Shown here: positions 11,230 through 22,689 of the stretch, one piece after another | How positions within the stretch are numbered: the stretch's first letter is position 1 | Layout of the letters: every line of letters begins with the position of its first letter | Assembly: GCF_029227915.1 (NCBI RefSeq) | Contig: NC_079875.1 | Location: 12,833,001 to 12,897,000, forward strand | Source of the DNA: Hydractinia symbiolongicarpus | Lineage: Eukaryota > Cnidaria > Hydrozoa > Anthoathecata > Hydractiniidae | Length of the DNA: 64,000 nt | Direction of reading: 5' to 3' | Made by a program: the position numbers and the translations under genes | The notes under the pieces: model-generated | Told to the model about the DNA's origin: nothing | The model's database searches: none | What the model saw: only the letters and a program-made list of their open reading frames with translations

Positions 11230-12689
11230 TATTCCAATACTTGACTAGACTGTTAAAATCCTCAATGTTTTTGAAGAAAAACAGCTTTGTATATACTTAT
11301 TATTTTCTACTTTTCTCCAGTTTACGTAGTACTTGAGTTTTTAACATATACCCTACCCTCTAACTTTATAGAAAAGTGGCTTAACAGTTGCTTAGCAAGA
11401 AACTAACGGAAACGTTTTGGTAAAATTATTTGTATACTTAGACAAAAAGTTCAACTTAATGTCAAATCAATATCAGAATAAAATGAGATTCCATATTGGA
11501 CATACTAAAAGAGCATCTCCCAATACCAATGTTTCTTAGGTTATTCCATGAAAAAAGTTGATGTTTTTATCCAGTATAACTTGTATTTAAGTTGCTTAGC
11601 AATCTCCCATGTTTTAGTGCAGTTGTTTTTAAGAAGAGCGTAACTTGCGGGACAAAAGTTAATTTTAGTTGAAATATTTACGTTCAACCGAAAAAACTGT
11701 CTGCCTTATGGAATGTTTGGTTAATATTGTTTAACTTTCTAAAGAAATTCTTCGGAAAGCAATAAAACTGTCTGTCTTGAGCAGATGTTCCATTTCAAGG
11801 ATTTCTGCTTCCGGGGAGTTTCACTGTATTGTATAAAGAATATCTCACTTTTTTTTATAAGAAACATGGCAAAAGATTTTACTCAAAACATTTCGTAATT
11901 TATAACGCATAATCTGGTGTAAACACTACATTCCTGCCACTTGCTCTTTGCGGCGTAAACACAGGCTTCCTTGAAAAATTGAAAATTTGCGTTATTTTAA
12001 GGACTCCATATTATCAAACGTTACAGTCAAGTGTGCTGTAATAGAAGTTTTACGTGCATTTAGTCGTCCACCTGCCTAACACGGACAACGACCGCTAATT
12101 TTTAATGCCCTAAACAAGTTAATACCTGTAAGTAAATATAAAACAGGCGACGTCTTTTACTTTTCTGCCAGAAAGGAAAATCTGTTGAGGCGACCACGTT
12201 AAAAACAGGCAGTCTTTAGAGTGGATTATTAAAACGATCCTAGAGTGGCAGTACGTTTCTGATTGAACCACGTTTAACCATTTAAAGAAAATGGGCACGC
12301 AAGAACCCGCGTTCAGCTTAAGTTTTGGCTAAACAACCGCTACGACAAAAGCACAGAAATACATTCGCCTAGACAAATTGTAGTGCATCAACGCACGCCA
12401 ATGTGATATCCTGTAGTAAATCTGTGTCACAGGTGTTATGGTCGAATTATACATTATGAAAATACTTTAGCAAAATAGCGAAGGATATGTACCTATAATG
12501 AAAGGAAGGGCGCTTATCAAAAAATGTCCAACTGAGATTATTGGACAGTTGCAACAGGTATCCTGTGTAAGAGAAAAAAAACAAGGACGTTAGCAATCTA
12601 AACAGGTTTTCTTTGACATAAGAAATTTAAGGAATAAGGCAAAAACGTTATAAAAAATATTTAAATATAGAGAAAATCACACAAAACTT
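11230..12689. other. non-coding spacer between convergent genes
   Basis: No open frame worth reporting. It separates the 3' ends of the plus-strand ankyrin-deaminase gene and the minus-strand acidic/Thr-rich gene. Confidence 0.5.
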
Positions 12690-14243
12690 TTACTCTAATG
12701 AATGACGATGCGAATACTCTTCCATATTGTTGCCACGTCTTTCCAATGCTGCTACTCTGTGAGTTAACCTCAAGTACTGCATATACAAGACATGCATATA
12801 GTGTTTGTTTCTTGATTGCTGGTGAAGAAGATGCAATAAAAAGACGTGCAAGCGGCTTTTTGATGTTGGTTTCTTGGTTGTCTCAGGCGTGCGACTTGTC
12901 ATGGTTGTGAAATTTGGTTCCTTGGTGGTTTGCATGCGTGGTGTAATGGTTTGGATACGTAATGTGGTGGAACGTGGAGTGGTTGTTTCTTCACGAGTTG
13001 GAGCAGTGGTTGTTTCTTTCTGAGTTGAAGTCATGGTTGGTTTTGGAGCTGTCGTTTGAGGTTCAGTAGATGTCGGCTGAGGAGCTGTTGTAGTTTCTAA
13101 ATTGAAAAAAATATGTAAAACGCATTTGACAACGTCTGGACTGAGTAATTCAGTAAAAAACCTTAAGAGCAGCAACGGATTGGTTTTCAGTTATTTTTAT
13201 GCTCAAGTCTGTTTTTATTTTTATTTGTTTTCATAGCTTTTATAGTTAGGGTTTAACCTTCCCACCCCGCGAGAATTTAAACGTGGTTACTGTAAAATGT
13301 ATTTTACCATCAAGAAATTTGATCAAACTTCCGTCATCTTCATCATTCTCACCAGTGTAAAATTTATCTAATTCGCCATCATCGTCGTCATTAACATAAT
13401 CTTTAACCTTGTCGCCATTATCTTCCTCATCTTCCTCATCTTCATTATCGTCACTTTTCCACGCATCTTCCTTGTCTTCTTTCTCAGGCATATCATCAGC
13501 TCCTTTCCCGGTTTCTTCAACATCTTCCTCAACATCATCATCACCTTTATCATCACCTTCATCATCACCTTCATCATCACCATCAAAATCATTTACATCT
13601 CCATAATCGAGATGGTTAGAAGCCAGCTCATCAACATCATTGCTGACATCTAAATTCAAAGTACTTTGTTCAAGTCTTCAAAGAATTGTAAAACCCAAGT
13701 GCTTTTTTGAATTAAACATGGAAAAAAATCGCACACTAACGGCTGGTTGCAAGTTAAAATATTTACCTTCAAATACTTGATTATGATGTGGAATACGTCT
13801 TGCACAAGCTAAATAAGGAAAGGATTACGCATGATAAAAATTACAAGTATATACATATGTAATTATTAAAGGTCAATTTTACACATCTCATTCGAATAAT
13901 ATATTTTTGAAAAAAAGGTTTTTTTTATGCGGGATTATCTCAACGTTCTTACCAGCCTGTCATTAATGTACTTTTTTTATTGCTTTAAGCAATGAATATG
14001 CATATTTATGAAAAACCATGTTAAGTTGCAAGCACAAAATAGGCTTCTTTGCTTCATTTATATATCAGGATAATAAATACTCTGAAGCCTAAATGTCAAT
14101 TATGATAATGAGTCTTAACCCGGTATTTAAACAGGCCAGTAATTGATATTCGTGGTTATTTTAAATCTGCTGACGTAAACAAATTAAAACAAAAACATTC
14201 TCATACCTGATGCAATTAGAAATGCGAGTATAATGAGCTTCAT
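12690..14243 (-). CDS. secreted acidic and Thr-rich protein (4 exons)
   Basis: Proposed exons in coding order are 14243-14207, 13808-13767, 13649-13308 and 13096-12690, giving 275 residues. All three introns are phase 1 with consensus sites (GTATGA, GTAAAT, GTAAAA; acceptors ending TTTAG). An alternative donor at 13353 (GTGAGA, also phase 1) would shorten exon 3 by 45 bases. Exon 1 is a signal peptide (MKLIILAFLIAS). Exon 2 adds a Cys and an RR pair. Exon 3 (about 27-140) is dominated by Asp and Glu with GDDEGDD repeats, the kind of low-complexity acid domain that binds calcium. Exon 4 begins with a Thr/Pro-rich mucin-like segment and ends in a basic, amphipathic helical tail. It is likely extracellular, perhaps matrix or mucus. 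Same exon style as the gene at 5253. No named family recognised; exons 3 and 4 are clear open frames and the joins are inferred. Confidence 0.62.
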
Positions 14244-14249
14244 TTTTTG

Positions 14250-17200
14250 CTGTGTTTACACTAAGCATAAAAAATAAAAATAGGTTGACCAAAATTTGTC
14301 AATTAAACATTCAATCAAACAACAAAATTGTAATTTTATTCTCGTCTTGTCGGCACAAAAAGATATAGACAAAAATTCCACTTAACATACCGAAACACTA
14401 AGCCTTAGCAAAATGCATAGATAGGCAACAAAAGTGTATTAGTGGTCCACGGCAAACAAGTTCGACAAAGAATCACATATAAAAAAAAATCTTTAAAATA
14501 CAACAAATATTAAAAAAAAAATAAAGTTACTGCTTAATAATCTCCGCCATTAAAAGTATGCGCATTCGACAAAGGAATGACAGAAAATTTTAAGACTCAG
14601 GCTTAAGCAAGCAAACCTGTTGCATTATACTTTACATCAATGACTTTCTTATACATCATAGTCGCATCGTCTTCAAAATTATTAGTAATAATGTAATTCT
14701 ATACTACCCAATCAGACGAAAATGTAATGTATCAAAAACTAAAAAAATGTGTTTATAAGGAAGTTTTAAGCTAATGAGGCGTTACACAAAGTTCGATTTA
14801 AACATCCATAAAGTGGTCGTCATGAGAAAAATAGAAGAGATATTGCCCCAAAGGAGGAGAATAATTGCACTCATGACGATCTGATCAGTATAGATAAACA
14901 TAATAATGGTATCTTTTTACGAGATAAGAGGTACTTAAAAACTCCGGCCTCGTGCTAAGGCCCCAGAAAAAGTACAGTAAAGAATGAGCCTGAAGTAATT
15001 ATCTGGTCTCTAGCGATACTTTATACTACATATACAACGATCTAACTTTGTTCTCAGCGCGCATGTTGTCTGTTATATCGGAACAGCGAGACGAACCGTA
15101 CTGATGTTAGAAAAATGCCCTGGCGACGAGGTTGGTAACGACTCAAATAATAAAAAAATAACTACGCTTGAGAGGGATCTGGGGCTAGTTGGTGGAATTG
15201 TCATTAGCAAGAATAACTGAAGAAATCAGTCCAGTTACAGCAAATACTACAACACTACATGACAGAAAAACCTGTTGTTTATACTTTTGTGCCGATAACA
15301 AAAGAGTCCTGGGAACGATGTTGTATCAATTGTAAAAAAACTAATTTTATTATAAAGTGTTGTCAACATATAGATTAATTCTTGTGACATGTCCCACTTT
15401 TAGTTTCTCTTGTTACTTCCTTCTGTGAAAACATTTTCGTACGAGCTTCACAGCGTGTGAAAAATTTTACGAAGGAAGCTACAAACTTTCTTATAATTGA
15501 GGCTATGACTTGCTGAAAAAAAAAGAATATATAACAACAATGGCAAGGCTGTAAAATTTTTATTTTTTCTTACAAAAAATCTTATCAGCTAGAACTTTCA
15601 CAGAATCAATAGCTGCGTTTTTGTAGAATTTTCAAAATTTTACTAAAAACAGATTTTAATTTTCCGGTACTCACTCTCAATGCAATGCTTAACATATTTA
15701 GGTGGACTTTCGTGGTTCCATTTTGGCAATAGGGTGTTATTTTGTAGAAATTATACATACGTAGATTTATTTAAGGTCACTAAACTTGGTAATTTTCTGT
15801 AAGATAAAATAAAGTTGAAAATGTGAGAACAAGTAAGAACAATTTCAGGCTAAACCCGTGAAGAAAAATAAGAACATTTCATACTGAAATCAAACAACTT
15901 ATTGTAACAAAAAATGCATAGTTAAATTGTCTGTTGGACAATTCGTAGAAAGAAGTGGATACATCACCCTAAGTCGTGCAGCAAAAAATAGCATTCTTTG
16001 ATTACGAGGGTTTCCTTATCACGAATACTTGCAAATACTTGAGAATATAATTATTTAGCAATCTTTGGCCAGAAAGATGATCAAAAAAACCTCATTTAAA
16101 GTTCGCATTTGTAATGGTGTGGTAAACCTAAGCTTTTAACTGTATTTACACTTCCTCTTTTCAATTTGACTGACAGACAAATTGAAAAAGTATTATTCAA
16201 CCCTTGGAATACACATCAGCTTTTTGACAAGACTTTTATCGGCCGAAAAATAATAGCTTTTTACGTTTTCAGAAGTTAGTGGCCAATAAAAAGATCTAGA
16301 ACTTGAAATATGCTTGGTACCCCTAAATAGCAAGTTTATCCTTTCTCTGAAGTAGGCAGCACTTTGCACAACAACTAATCCCCCATCAGTTACGGCAGTA
16401 TTACAAGGGAATGTCTTATCCCGATCTTTTAACTGTAGACGTACGGGACCCGGTCGTCTGAAGGTTATAAATGGACCACTTGTATTTTGTCGCTTCTTAA
16501 ATAATATGTAAATAAACAGATATTATAGGTTGTAAACAATGCTTGTAAGTCCTAAGTGTTACCCCTTATACCATTTTTCTGACGTTTTTTCTTTCTGTAT
16601 TTAAAAGAATCCCAGCACACTGAGAGTTTCTAGCCTGCACCTTGACATGTTTTGTGCATAGTGCCCAGATATTCGATAAGACAAGTGTTTCTAAGCTCAA
16701 TACAAATGTTTACAAGAAGGTGAGTTCGTCTTGGATTATAATTGCACACAAAAATGTATATAAGTACAAGATAGCCCACTCGGATGGTTAAGAAGCATTG
16801 GAAATACCTCCTCTTTATATAATGTAAAAAAATTCAACACACACACTTACCAAACTCTAAAACAATAACTGGTGTACTTACCTTATTTCAATCAAGTTTT
16901 AAAAATGATTAAGCTTAGTTTGCTACTGCATACAGGAGAAGGAAGTACTCTTCTCCCTACAGCTTATGTGGTTATCTAAACGATAGAGAGACTCACCGCT
17001 ATATTAATTAAGTTACCAAGTAAACAGATTAATTTCTCTATTGCAAGCCATTTTCGTCAGTTTCGATACAAAAAAAAATCGTTAGCATTTTTTTTTGCGT
17101 TTATAGTCCGTATGATATTATGATCTGCCAGAAAAATCTTGTAACTACAATAATAGACAAAATATGAAACAGGACGGCTAATTTCGACTTTCACCGCCAC

Positions 17201-17320
17201 AAGTGATTGTTTTTCTAGTGGAGTCGTGCATTTTAAAGTTGTGGAAGTTTACCTGTCAAAGTCAAAGCCGACTCAGGACCTTAGGTTATTTGGTATAATA
17301 GATACTGTAGAAATAAGCCA
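14250..17320. other. 3-kb non-coding stretch
   Basis: No open frame above background and no recognisable repeat. It lies upstream of the minus-strand secreted-protein gene and would hold its promoter. Confidence 0.5.
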
Positions 17321-17321
17321 A

Positions 17322-17735
17322 CCTCGTCCCCAGGGCTTCGGCTGGTGCATTGCCTTGTGGTTATGGAGTTTGCTTCGTAATCACAAGGTCCGTGGTTCGG
17401 TCCTCAGTGCGGACATGTTTAGCACGTGCCTTAACCACAACTACGGGTCAACCCATGCCATGTGAGGGAAATTGGGTAGGTGCTGCTTGTGTATACATAA
17501 TGTATACATTCCGAACACAGTACCCACATTTGATAACAGTGTTTCCAACACTAAAGTGCCTATATCCTGTAAATTATTCTCGCCGTCCTGGTTATACAAA
17601 AGAAAAAACAGGCGCTGAGAACGTGGTAGGAAAAAAAGCTAATTGTTGCTGACGTCAACACGACCGTTTTTCCCGAGACCTTCTTGGGTCCCGTCGTTAA
17701 ATATTTCGTAGCGCGGGCGCACTGGGGACTTCCAC
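17322..17735 (+). mobile_element. MITE-like element carrying a tRNA-derived segment
   Basis: The edges carry inverted related ends, CGTCCCCAGGG near 17325-17337 and CGCACTGGGGAC near 17717-17729. An inner block (GCTAATTGTTGCTGACGTCA at about 17638) recurs at about 28817 as GCTAATTTTTGCTGACGTCA, followed by related C-rich text. It is non-coding. The boundaries are approximate. Confidence 0.4.
17341..17413 (+). repeat. tRNA-derived SINE head
   Basis: Internal RNA polymerase III promoter boxes are recognisable: an A-box-like TGCCTTGTGGTTATGG at 17351-17366 and a B-box GGTTCGGTCC at 17394-17403. Between them, TTCGTAATC occupies the anticodon-loop position. The acceptor-stem ends do not pair well, so this is a SINE-type tRNA relic rather than a working tRNA gene. 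Confidence 0.5.
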
Positions 17736-18540
17736 TAACAAATTGCACATAATTTCTGGCTTACTTGAGCTCAATTTCATTGACTAATAGCCTCTATAGA
17801 GAATTAGTCGTCTAATGATATATATATCAAAACTTTTGATAAATGCTGAGGGTCACTGATGATGTCGAGGGGTTGTCCACCAGTCCGGTTTTTATATTTT
17901 GCGTAAAAATCAAAACAGCACCTATATTGAATTAGTATGCCCGAAGTTAATGAAAAGAAATTACCAATCGCAGTACCGCGGTTTGTGAATGGCAAATATT
18001 CGCCATTGAACCTTTATAAGGTGGCGTGGTAAGGGCTTTTTGTGTTGATTTATTCAATTCCGCTATTTGTTTTTTATATTGTGTTAATTTACAAATTAAC
18101 ATATCAATATTTGAAGATTTTTCAGAGTGACTTCCAGTTAGTTGAAACTGTCAGGGAAAAACTGCTATTGACATATAGCTACCCCACTTCTAGCTAATTA
18201 TGTAGAATACACAAGCTTAATTTGGTTAAAGGGCGTCTAATTACGCTATACAAAAACATAAACTGAGCTTATCTTATATAAGCTCAGATAAGCCAAAGCT
18301 ACCCTGAAAAGGCACGCCTTTCCAAGGTTGCACTCTCTGAGAAATCGATGACAAGAGTTATTCCGATCGGTTAAGAAAATCAAAAAATTTTGCTGGAGCA
18401 GATATCAATATATAACTACTTTGTGATTTAATCTAAATTTTGGCAGATATAATCCTATGCAGTGGCTATTCATACATGACCGTACTTTAATATTTTTTTT
18501 CTATTTGCGTCCTCGACATCATCAGTGAATTAAAGATGTT
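17736..18540. other. non-coding stretch
   Basis: No supported gene. A short inverted sequence around 18268-18293 (ACTGAGCTTATC...TAAGCTCAGATAAG) could form a hairpin. Confidence 0.4.
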
Positions 18541-18812
18541 ATTCAGATAAGAAGATTGAATAGGCTGGGGCACTTGGAAAGAATGGAGGGGGATAATTGG
18601 GTAAGAAAGTGTAGAGACTTGATAGTTCCTGGGGCAAAGCCCAGAGGCAAACTGAGAAAGACTTGGCAGGGATTTTAAAGACAGACTTGATACAAAGGAA
18701 GTTGAGTTTAGATCTAACACAGTCAGATTGGAAGAGGGTCATTAATACACCCCGTCCAACCCATGCTAACATGGAAAACGGATGTTAAGCCAAGAAGGAT
18801 GATGATGATGAT
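18541..18812 (+). mobile_element. 3' end of a CR1/RTE-type non-LTR retrotransposon
   Basis: Translation in one frame gives a short C-terminal LINE motif, with RLGHLERMEGDNWVRKCRDL followed by a PRGKLRKTW motif, then a stop. After that comes a 3' tail (CCAACCCATGCTAACATGGA) ending in a GATGATGATGATG microsatellite. This arrangement (…GHxER…PRGRPRKTW, then a short tandem tail) is familiar from CR1/RTE-like elements of invertebrates. It is 5'-truncated, as LINE copies usually are. A relic of the same kind of element, covering the RT domain, lies at 22690-23830 on the other strand. Confidence 0.65.
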
Positions 18813-18819
18813 TCGTACG

Positions 18820-19035
18820 TGACTTTCACGTGCTTTATTATTTTTCGCAGTAGGTATTCATGCGTGACTGCACTTTGATATTTTTTTCTATTCGTATGTG
18901 ACTATCATGTACTTTTTTATTTTTTTCTATTCGTACGTGACTCTCACATACTTTATTATTTTTTTCTATTCGTATGTGACATTTGTGTACTTTTTTCTTT
19001 TCTTTGCATTTGTACGGGACACTCACATACTTTCT
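18820..19035. repeat. about 42-bp minisatellite, 4-5 units
   Basis: Degenerate tandem units of the form TATTCGTATGTGACTNTCA...TACTTTTTTATTTTTTTC. Read on the minus strand they encode a repeating peptide of about 14 residues (KVHDSHIRIEKNK), which explains why an open frame runs through it. Probably non-coding. Confidence 0.7.
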
Positions 19036-19396
19036 TTATTTCAAATGAATTTGGGGGAATTAAAAGAAATTTAGAGAATTTCACAGTATGTATATATATA
19101 TTTACTGATTTTATGGCTGTGGTGTGTCGTACGGAGCAACGTTTGCAGAACCAGTTCCTAGCTGCTGGCATTTTTGTTCTGTCAATAAAAGATAGATGGC
19201 ACCAGCACAGACAACCATCACATCCCACAGACGTTTCCTCGGAAAGATCGTTATTGCAAACTTCGCAAAACCATTTCTTATTTTTTGTGTTTTTTGTAAC
19301 ATGCTTCCACGCAGCTTTACCACACAAGTGTTGGATCATCGATAAATCGATGTTGTCTTGATCAGACAGTTTTGGATGAATTTCTGTCTGCATCAT
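18956..19396 (-). CDS. PHD-finger-like ORF (terminal exon or transposon-derived)
   Basis: The minus-strand frame carries a cysteine-rich module at about residues 43-88: WFCEVC, SVGCDGCLCWCH, then WFCKRC. The C-x2-C...C-x2-C...H...C-x2-C spacing and the conserved Trp-Phe before Cys are PHD-finger features, a fold that reads histone tails. The frame stays open upstream of the Met to at least 19440, so the true start or an acceptor may lie further up. The C-terminal 50 residues run into the minisatellite and are unlikely to be native. PHD modules like this also occur in mobile elements, so a TE origin is a real alternative. Confidence 0.45.
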   Translation of the reverse strand: MMQTEIHPKLSDQDNIDLSMIQHLCGKAAWKHVTKNTKNKKWFCEVCNNDLSEETSVGCDGCLCWCHLSFIDRTKMPAARNWFCKRCSVRHTTAIKSVNIYIHTVKFSKFLLIPPNSFEIKKVCECPVQMQRKEKSTQMSHTNRKK

Positions 19397-19450
19397 TTCT
19401 TGGGTAATTGTTTTTTTATACGGCGTTGTTGCGATAAATGTTCAAAACAT

Positions 19451-19550
19451 GCCTGTAAGGTAAATTCATACATGTTAGGGTCATAATAAATTTTTAAAAC
19501 GCCTGTAAGGTAAATTCATACATGTTAGGGTCATAATAAATTTTTAAAAC
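19451..19550. repeat. perfect 50-bp tandem duplication
   Basis: The 50-base segment at 19451-19500 (starting GCCTGTAAGGTAAATTCATA) is repeated without change at 19501-19550. Two identical copies indicate a recent duplication, or an assembly artefact. Confidence 0.9.
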
Positions 19551-20262
19551 AGTGAACATTTTTTGTTACCTTATTGACAGCGTGGTTATGTTCTTTGTGC
19601 ATATTTTTCACATATAGTTGTTATCCGTCTTCAATTGTTCTAATTTTTATCATATACATACATCCTTGCTGAAATGTCCTATAAGTAATTTTTTTCATTT
19701 TGATCATTATAGAAACCAGCCTTAAATTCTATATACAACTTTTAAGAATATTCTATGCTCAAGTATGCATAAATCATAGATCAAATGTTATGTAAACGAA
19801 ATATATTTTTTAAAATTATTTTTACTATGAAACGAAATCTAGGTCGGCATGCTGACCTGAAAAGCGACCTTCATTTAATTGAAGTCAACTTGTACATGCC
19901 GCCCTACATTCTTTCCATTATCAGCATGCCGAGCAAATTAATGTATTTTATATACATTGGAAAAACTGACCCTTTTTCACAAATATGTAAGTTTAATTAA
20001 TGTAGCTTCAACGAATTGTTATCGTTTCCATATTTTGCGTGAAGTTTTACTTGTTATTAACAAGATTCTTCAAGAACACTCAGTATAGTGCCTGTATTTT
20101 GTCAAAGTCAATCAAGTTTCCTGCGTTTATAATACGTTCGAAAAGCCCGTGACTGAGAATGAGGCGAAAAAAAATCACCCTATTTTTTTATTAGAAAAAC
20201 CACCCAGAAAGAATTCAGGTATATTTATAAGTAAATAACTTTTCTTTTTCTTAAAATTTAAT

Positions 20263-20439
20263 CTATACATGCTGATTGATAAAAGAATTGTTGAGAGTTG
20301 GACACAGTTCGATTTGCCAAGTTTCAGGATAAGTGCATGCTCTGTACTTGCATAACTTGTGGGGAGTTTTGTCCTGGTCGAAGAGAACTGTGATGGTCTT
20401 CAATGGCTTGACTGAGTGGCTAACTACAGACTGATTTAT
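20263..20439 (-). CDS. candidate terminal exon, unknown protein
   Basis: A phase-0 frame on the minus strand starts after a strong acceptor (TATATATACTTTTATCTCAG) and runs 58 residues to a stop. The translation is of balanced composition, with Cys residues in LCKYRACTYPE and ELCPT, unlike the low-complexity frames around it. No upstream exon was identified and no family is recognised. It could be a real last exon of a small secreted protein or chance. Confidence 0.25.
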   Translation of the reverse strand: MNQSVVSHSVKPLKTITVLFDQDKTPHKLCKYRACTYPETWQIELCPTLNNSFINQHV

Positions 20440-20479
20440 CTGAGATAAAAGTATATATATTACATATATCACAGTATTT

Positions 20480-22680
20480 GATGAGAGGGCAGAAAATAGT
20501 AAATGCTGACCTTGCCGACATGTCAGATTGGTTTGCCGACCTAATTTTTACCTTAAGTTGGCAAAATGTTGCTGGATTGATTAGCTAATCACTCCAGCGT
20601 TTTTTTCCACATTGCGTCATTACAGGCCCTGGCTTTATTTATGAACATAAAATAATCACTTGATTTTGTATGAAAGGTGTTATATAAGAATTATTCTATG
20701 TATCTATATTTTTTGCACTGTCAAATAGAAGCAGTAGTTAAAAGTCATTCAAGTAAAACGCTTTATTTTGGCTGGTTATTTTTTTAGTACTTCAAAAGTT
20801 AAACAAGTTTTAGTTTGGAACATAAACCTGTTTTCAAGAATTTGAGAGTTATTGTATCAAGAATGATTGCTGTTCAAAGTAAAGCCAGTTTATTTGACTT
20901 TAAAGTCGAGTTTAGTCTAACACCCTATAAATGCAAAAGTTGAAGTCAGAATTCTTTAGAAAAGTTGTTTAATCCTGGAAGTTGCAATAGGCAAAATAGA
21001 AATCTGACAGAAAAAGGAAAGTTTTTAAAATTTCAGTATTAGTGACAACTTCATTCTATATTTTGCATTGACAACCAACCTGGTTTGCAACTTTTGTTAC
21101 ATGGGAAGATCAAAAAAATAAACTATTGACAACTGAAAGAAAAGAACAATGTCGGGAGAAAAATAAAGAAGCTGAAAAGAAAAAGGACAGACAAAGAAAA
21201 GCTCATAAAACAATTAAAGGTCACAATCAATGAAAAAGAAGAAGAAAAGGCAACAGTACAAAGGATACAAAAGGACGTTTCGAGCAAACAGGTTGTACTA
21301 AAAAAATACTTGGGACTAGACTAAGGATCGAAACCGCATGCAGAGAGATGAGGACATTTTATCAATAACTGGGTCTAGTTAAACTAGTGAAACTAGTACA
21401 TGTAAAGTACGAGGTACTCAGGAGTCTCCAAACCTCTCCTTCATTGTTCAAGGCTGTTTCGCAACAATCAATTGAAGACGTACTTGCTCATTGTAAAATT
21501 AAACAAAGGAGTAACAACACTTATTCATTTCTATAGCAGAAAAAGTAACACTGACAAAATTTCAAAATTTCTTGAGTTGTACTTAAACAAGAATGCAATG
21601 TGCTATCCAAGTGTTGTAAATGACGCAAATGTACATGAGATTAAGTAAAATTAGTCAAATTTACCCAAAAAGTTGTCATTATTTCTTTGAAAAGAAAAAA
21701 AGAGAATGCCTGGGATTGGTTTGCTATTATAGACCAGTGTGCAAAATCAATTTAAAGAGTTTCACTACATAATCATGAGTAGGTCCTATGAGTATAGTAA
21801 ATACAGGTGATTTTTTTGTGAAAAAAGTTCCTTATTCACCTTTTTTTCTTTTTAGGAGTAAAGAATATTCACCAATTATTACCTCTCTTAGCCCTAGCCC
21901 CTACCTCTTTAATATCAAATATCAACGTAATATCAAACTTGCTATTTTTGCACAGTTGACCTAAATTCCAAGACCATAGCCTATGTTTGTAAAAAGATAT
22001 CTAAAATGATAAAAAAAAGAAATATTTGTCACAACTTTAGAAACATGATTGGGTATGCTGCAATGTATATAATATAAACTTTTGATAATGTACAAAATTA
22101 ATATGTTTTTTCAAAATTTGTAGGAAATTCTGTCGATGAGAAAGGTTCTATATAGTTTTCTATATAGTTTTTAACGCATACCATCTATCAAAGATATGTG
22201 ATTATAATTTTTCTTCTTCTTATATTGTCCTTATATTTTTAGTGTAGTACGAAATAAAGTGGTGGACATTACGAGTGAAATATATATTGCTTATCTGTAT
22301 TGTAAGTCTATATATTATATTATTGTATTGTGAAGGATAGAATAAGCTGCATGTATGTTTTTTTTACTTTACGCACATATTTAACCCATAACAGCACGTA
22401 TATAACTGTCAGGCCCAATTTAGTAGAAATCTTAGTTTTTCGAAACTCAAATATAAAATGGTTTGTTTTACAAAAGTGAAGCACTTATCCTATTCAGAAT
22501 AGGATAAAAAAATGTTATTAAATTATTTAAATTCTTTAGGTTTTTAAGTGTATACATACCTATATAATCATGGTAATATGATACATGTATAACGGGCAAT
22601 TCCTTTTGTTCAATATGAGGCATTACCTTTAGTTTAAAGGTTGGTCATCTTAATATGCATGTGTATCTTCTTTAAATCTA
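20480..22680. other. non-coding or heavily decayed DNA
   Basis: Around 21120-21670 fragments of a Lys-rich frame (KEKLIKQL..., LIHFYSRKSNTDKISKFL) suggest an old coding or transposon piece with many stops. I cannot assign it. The rest is AT-rich without features. Confidence 0.35.
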
Positions 22681-22689
22681 TATTATAAT

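Noticed and set aside
13368-13606. Met/Lys-rich and Ser-rich frames overlapping the acidic exon
   Set aside because: Shadow frames of the low-complexity acidic coding exon on the minus strand.
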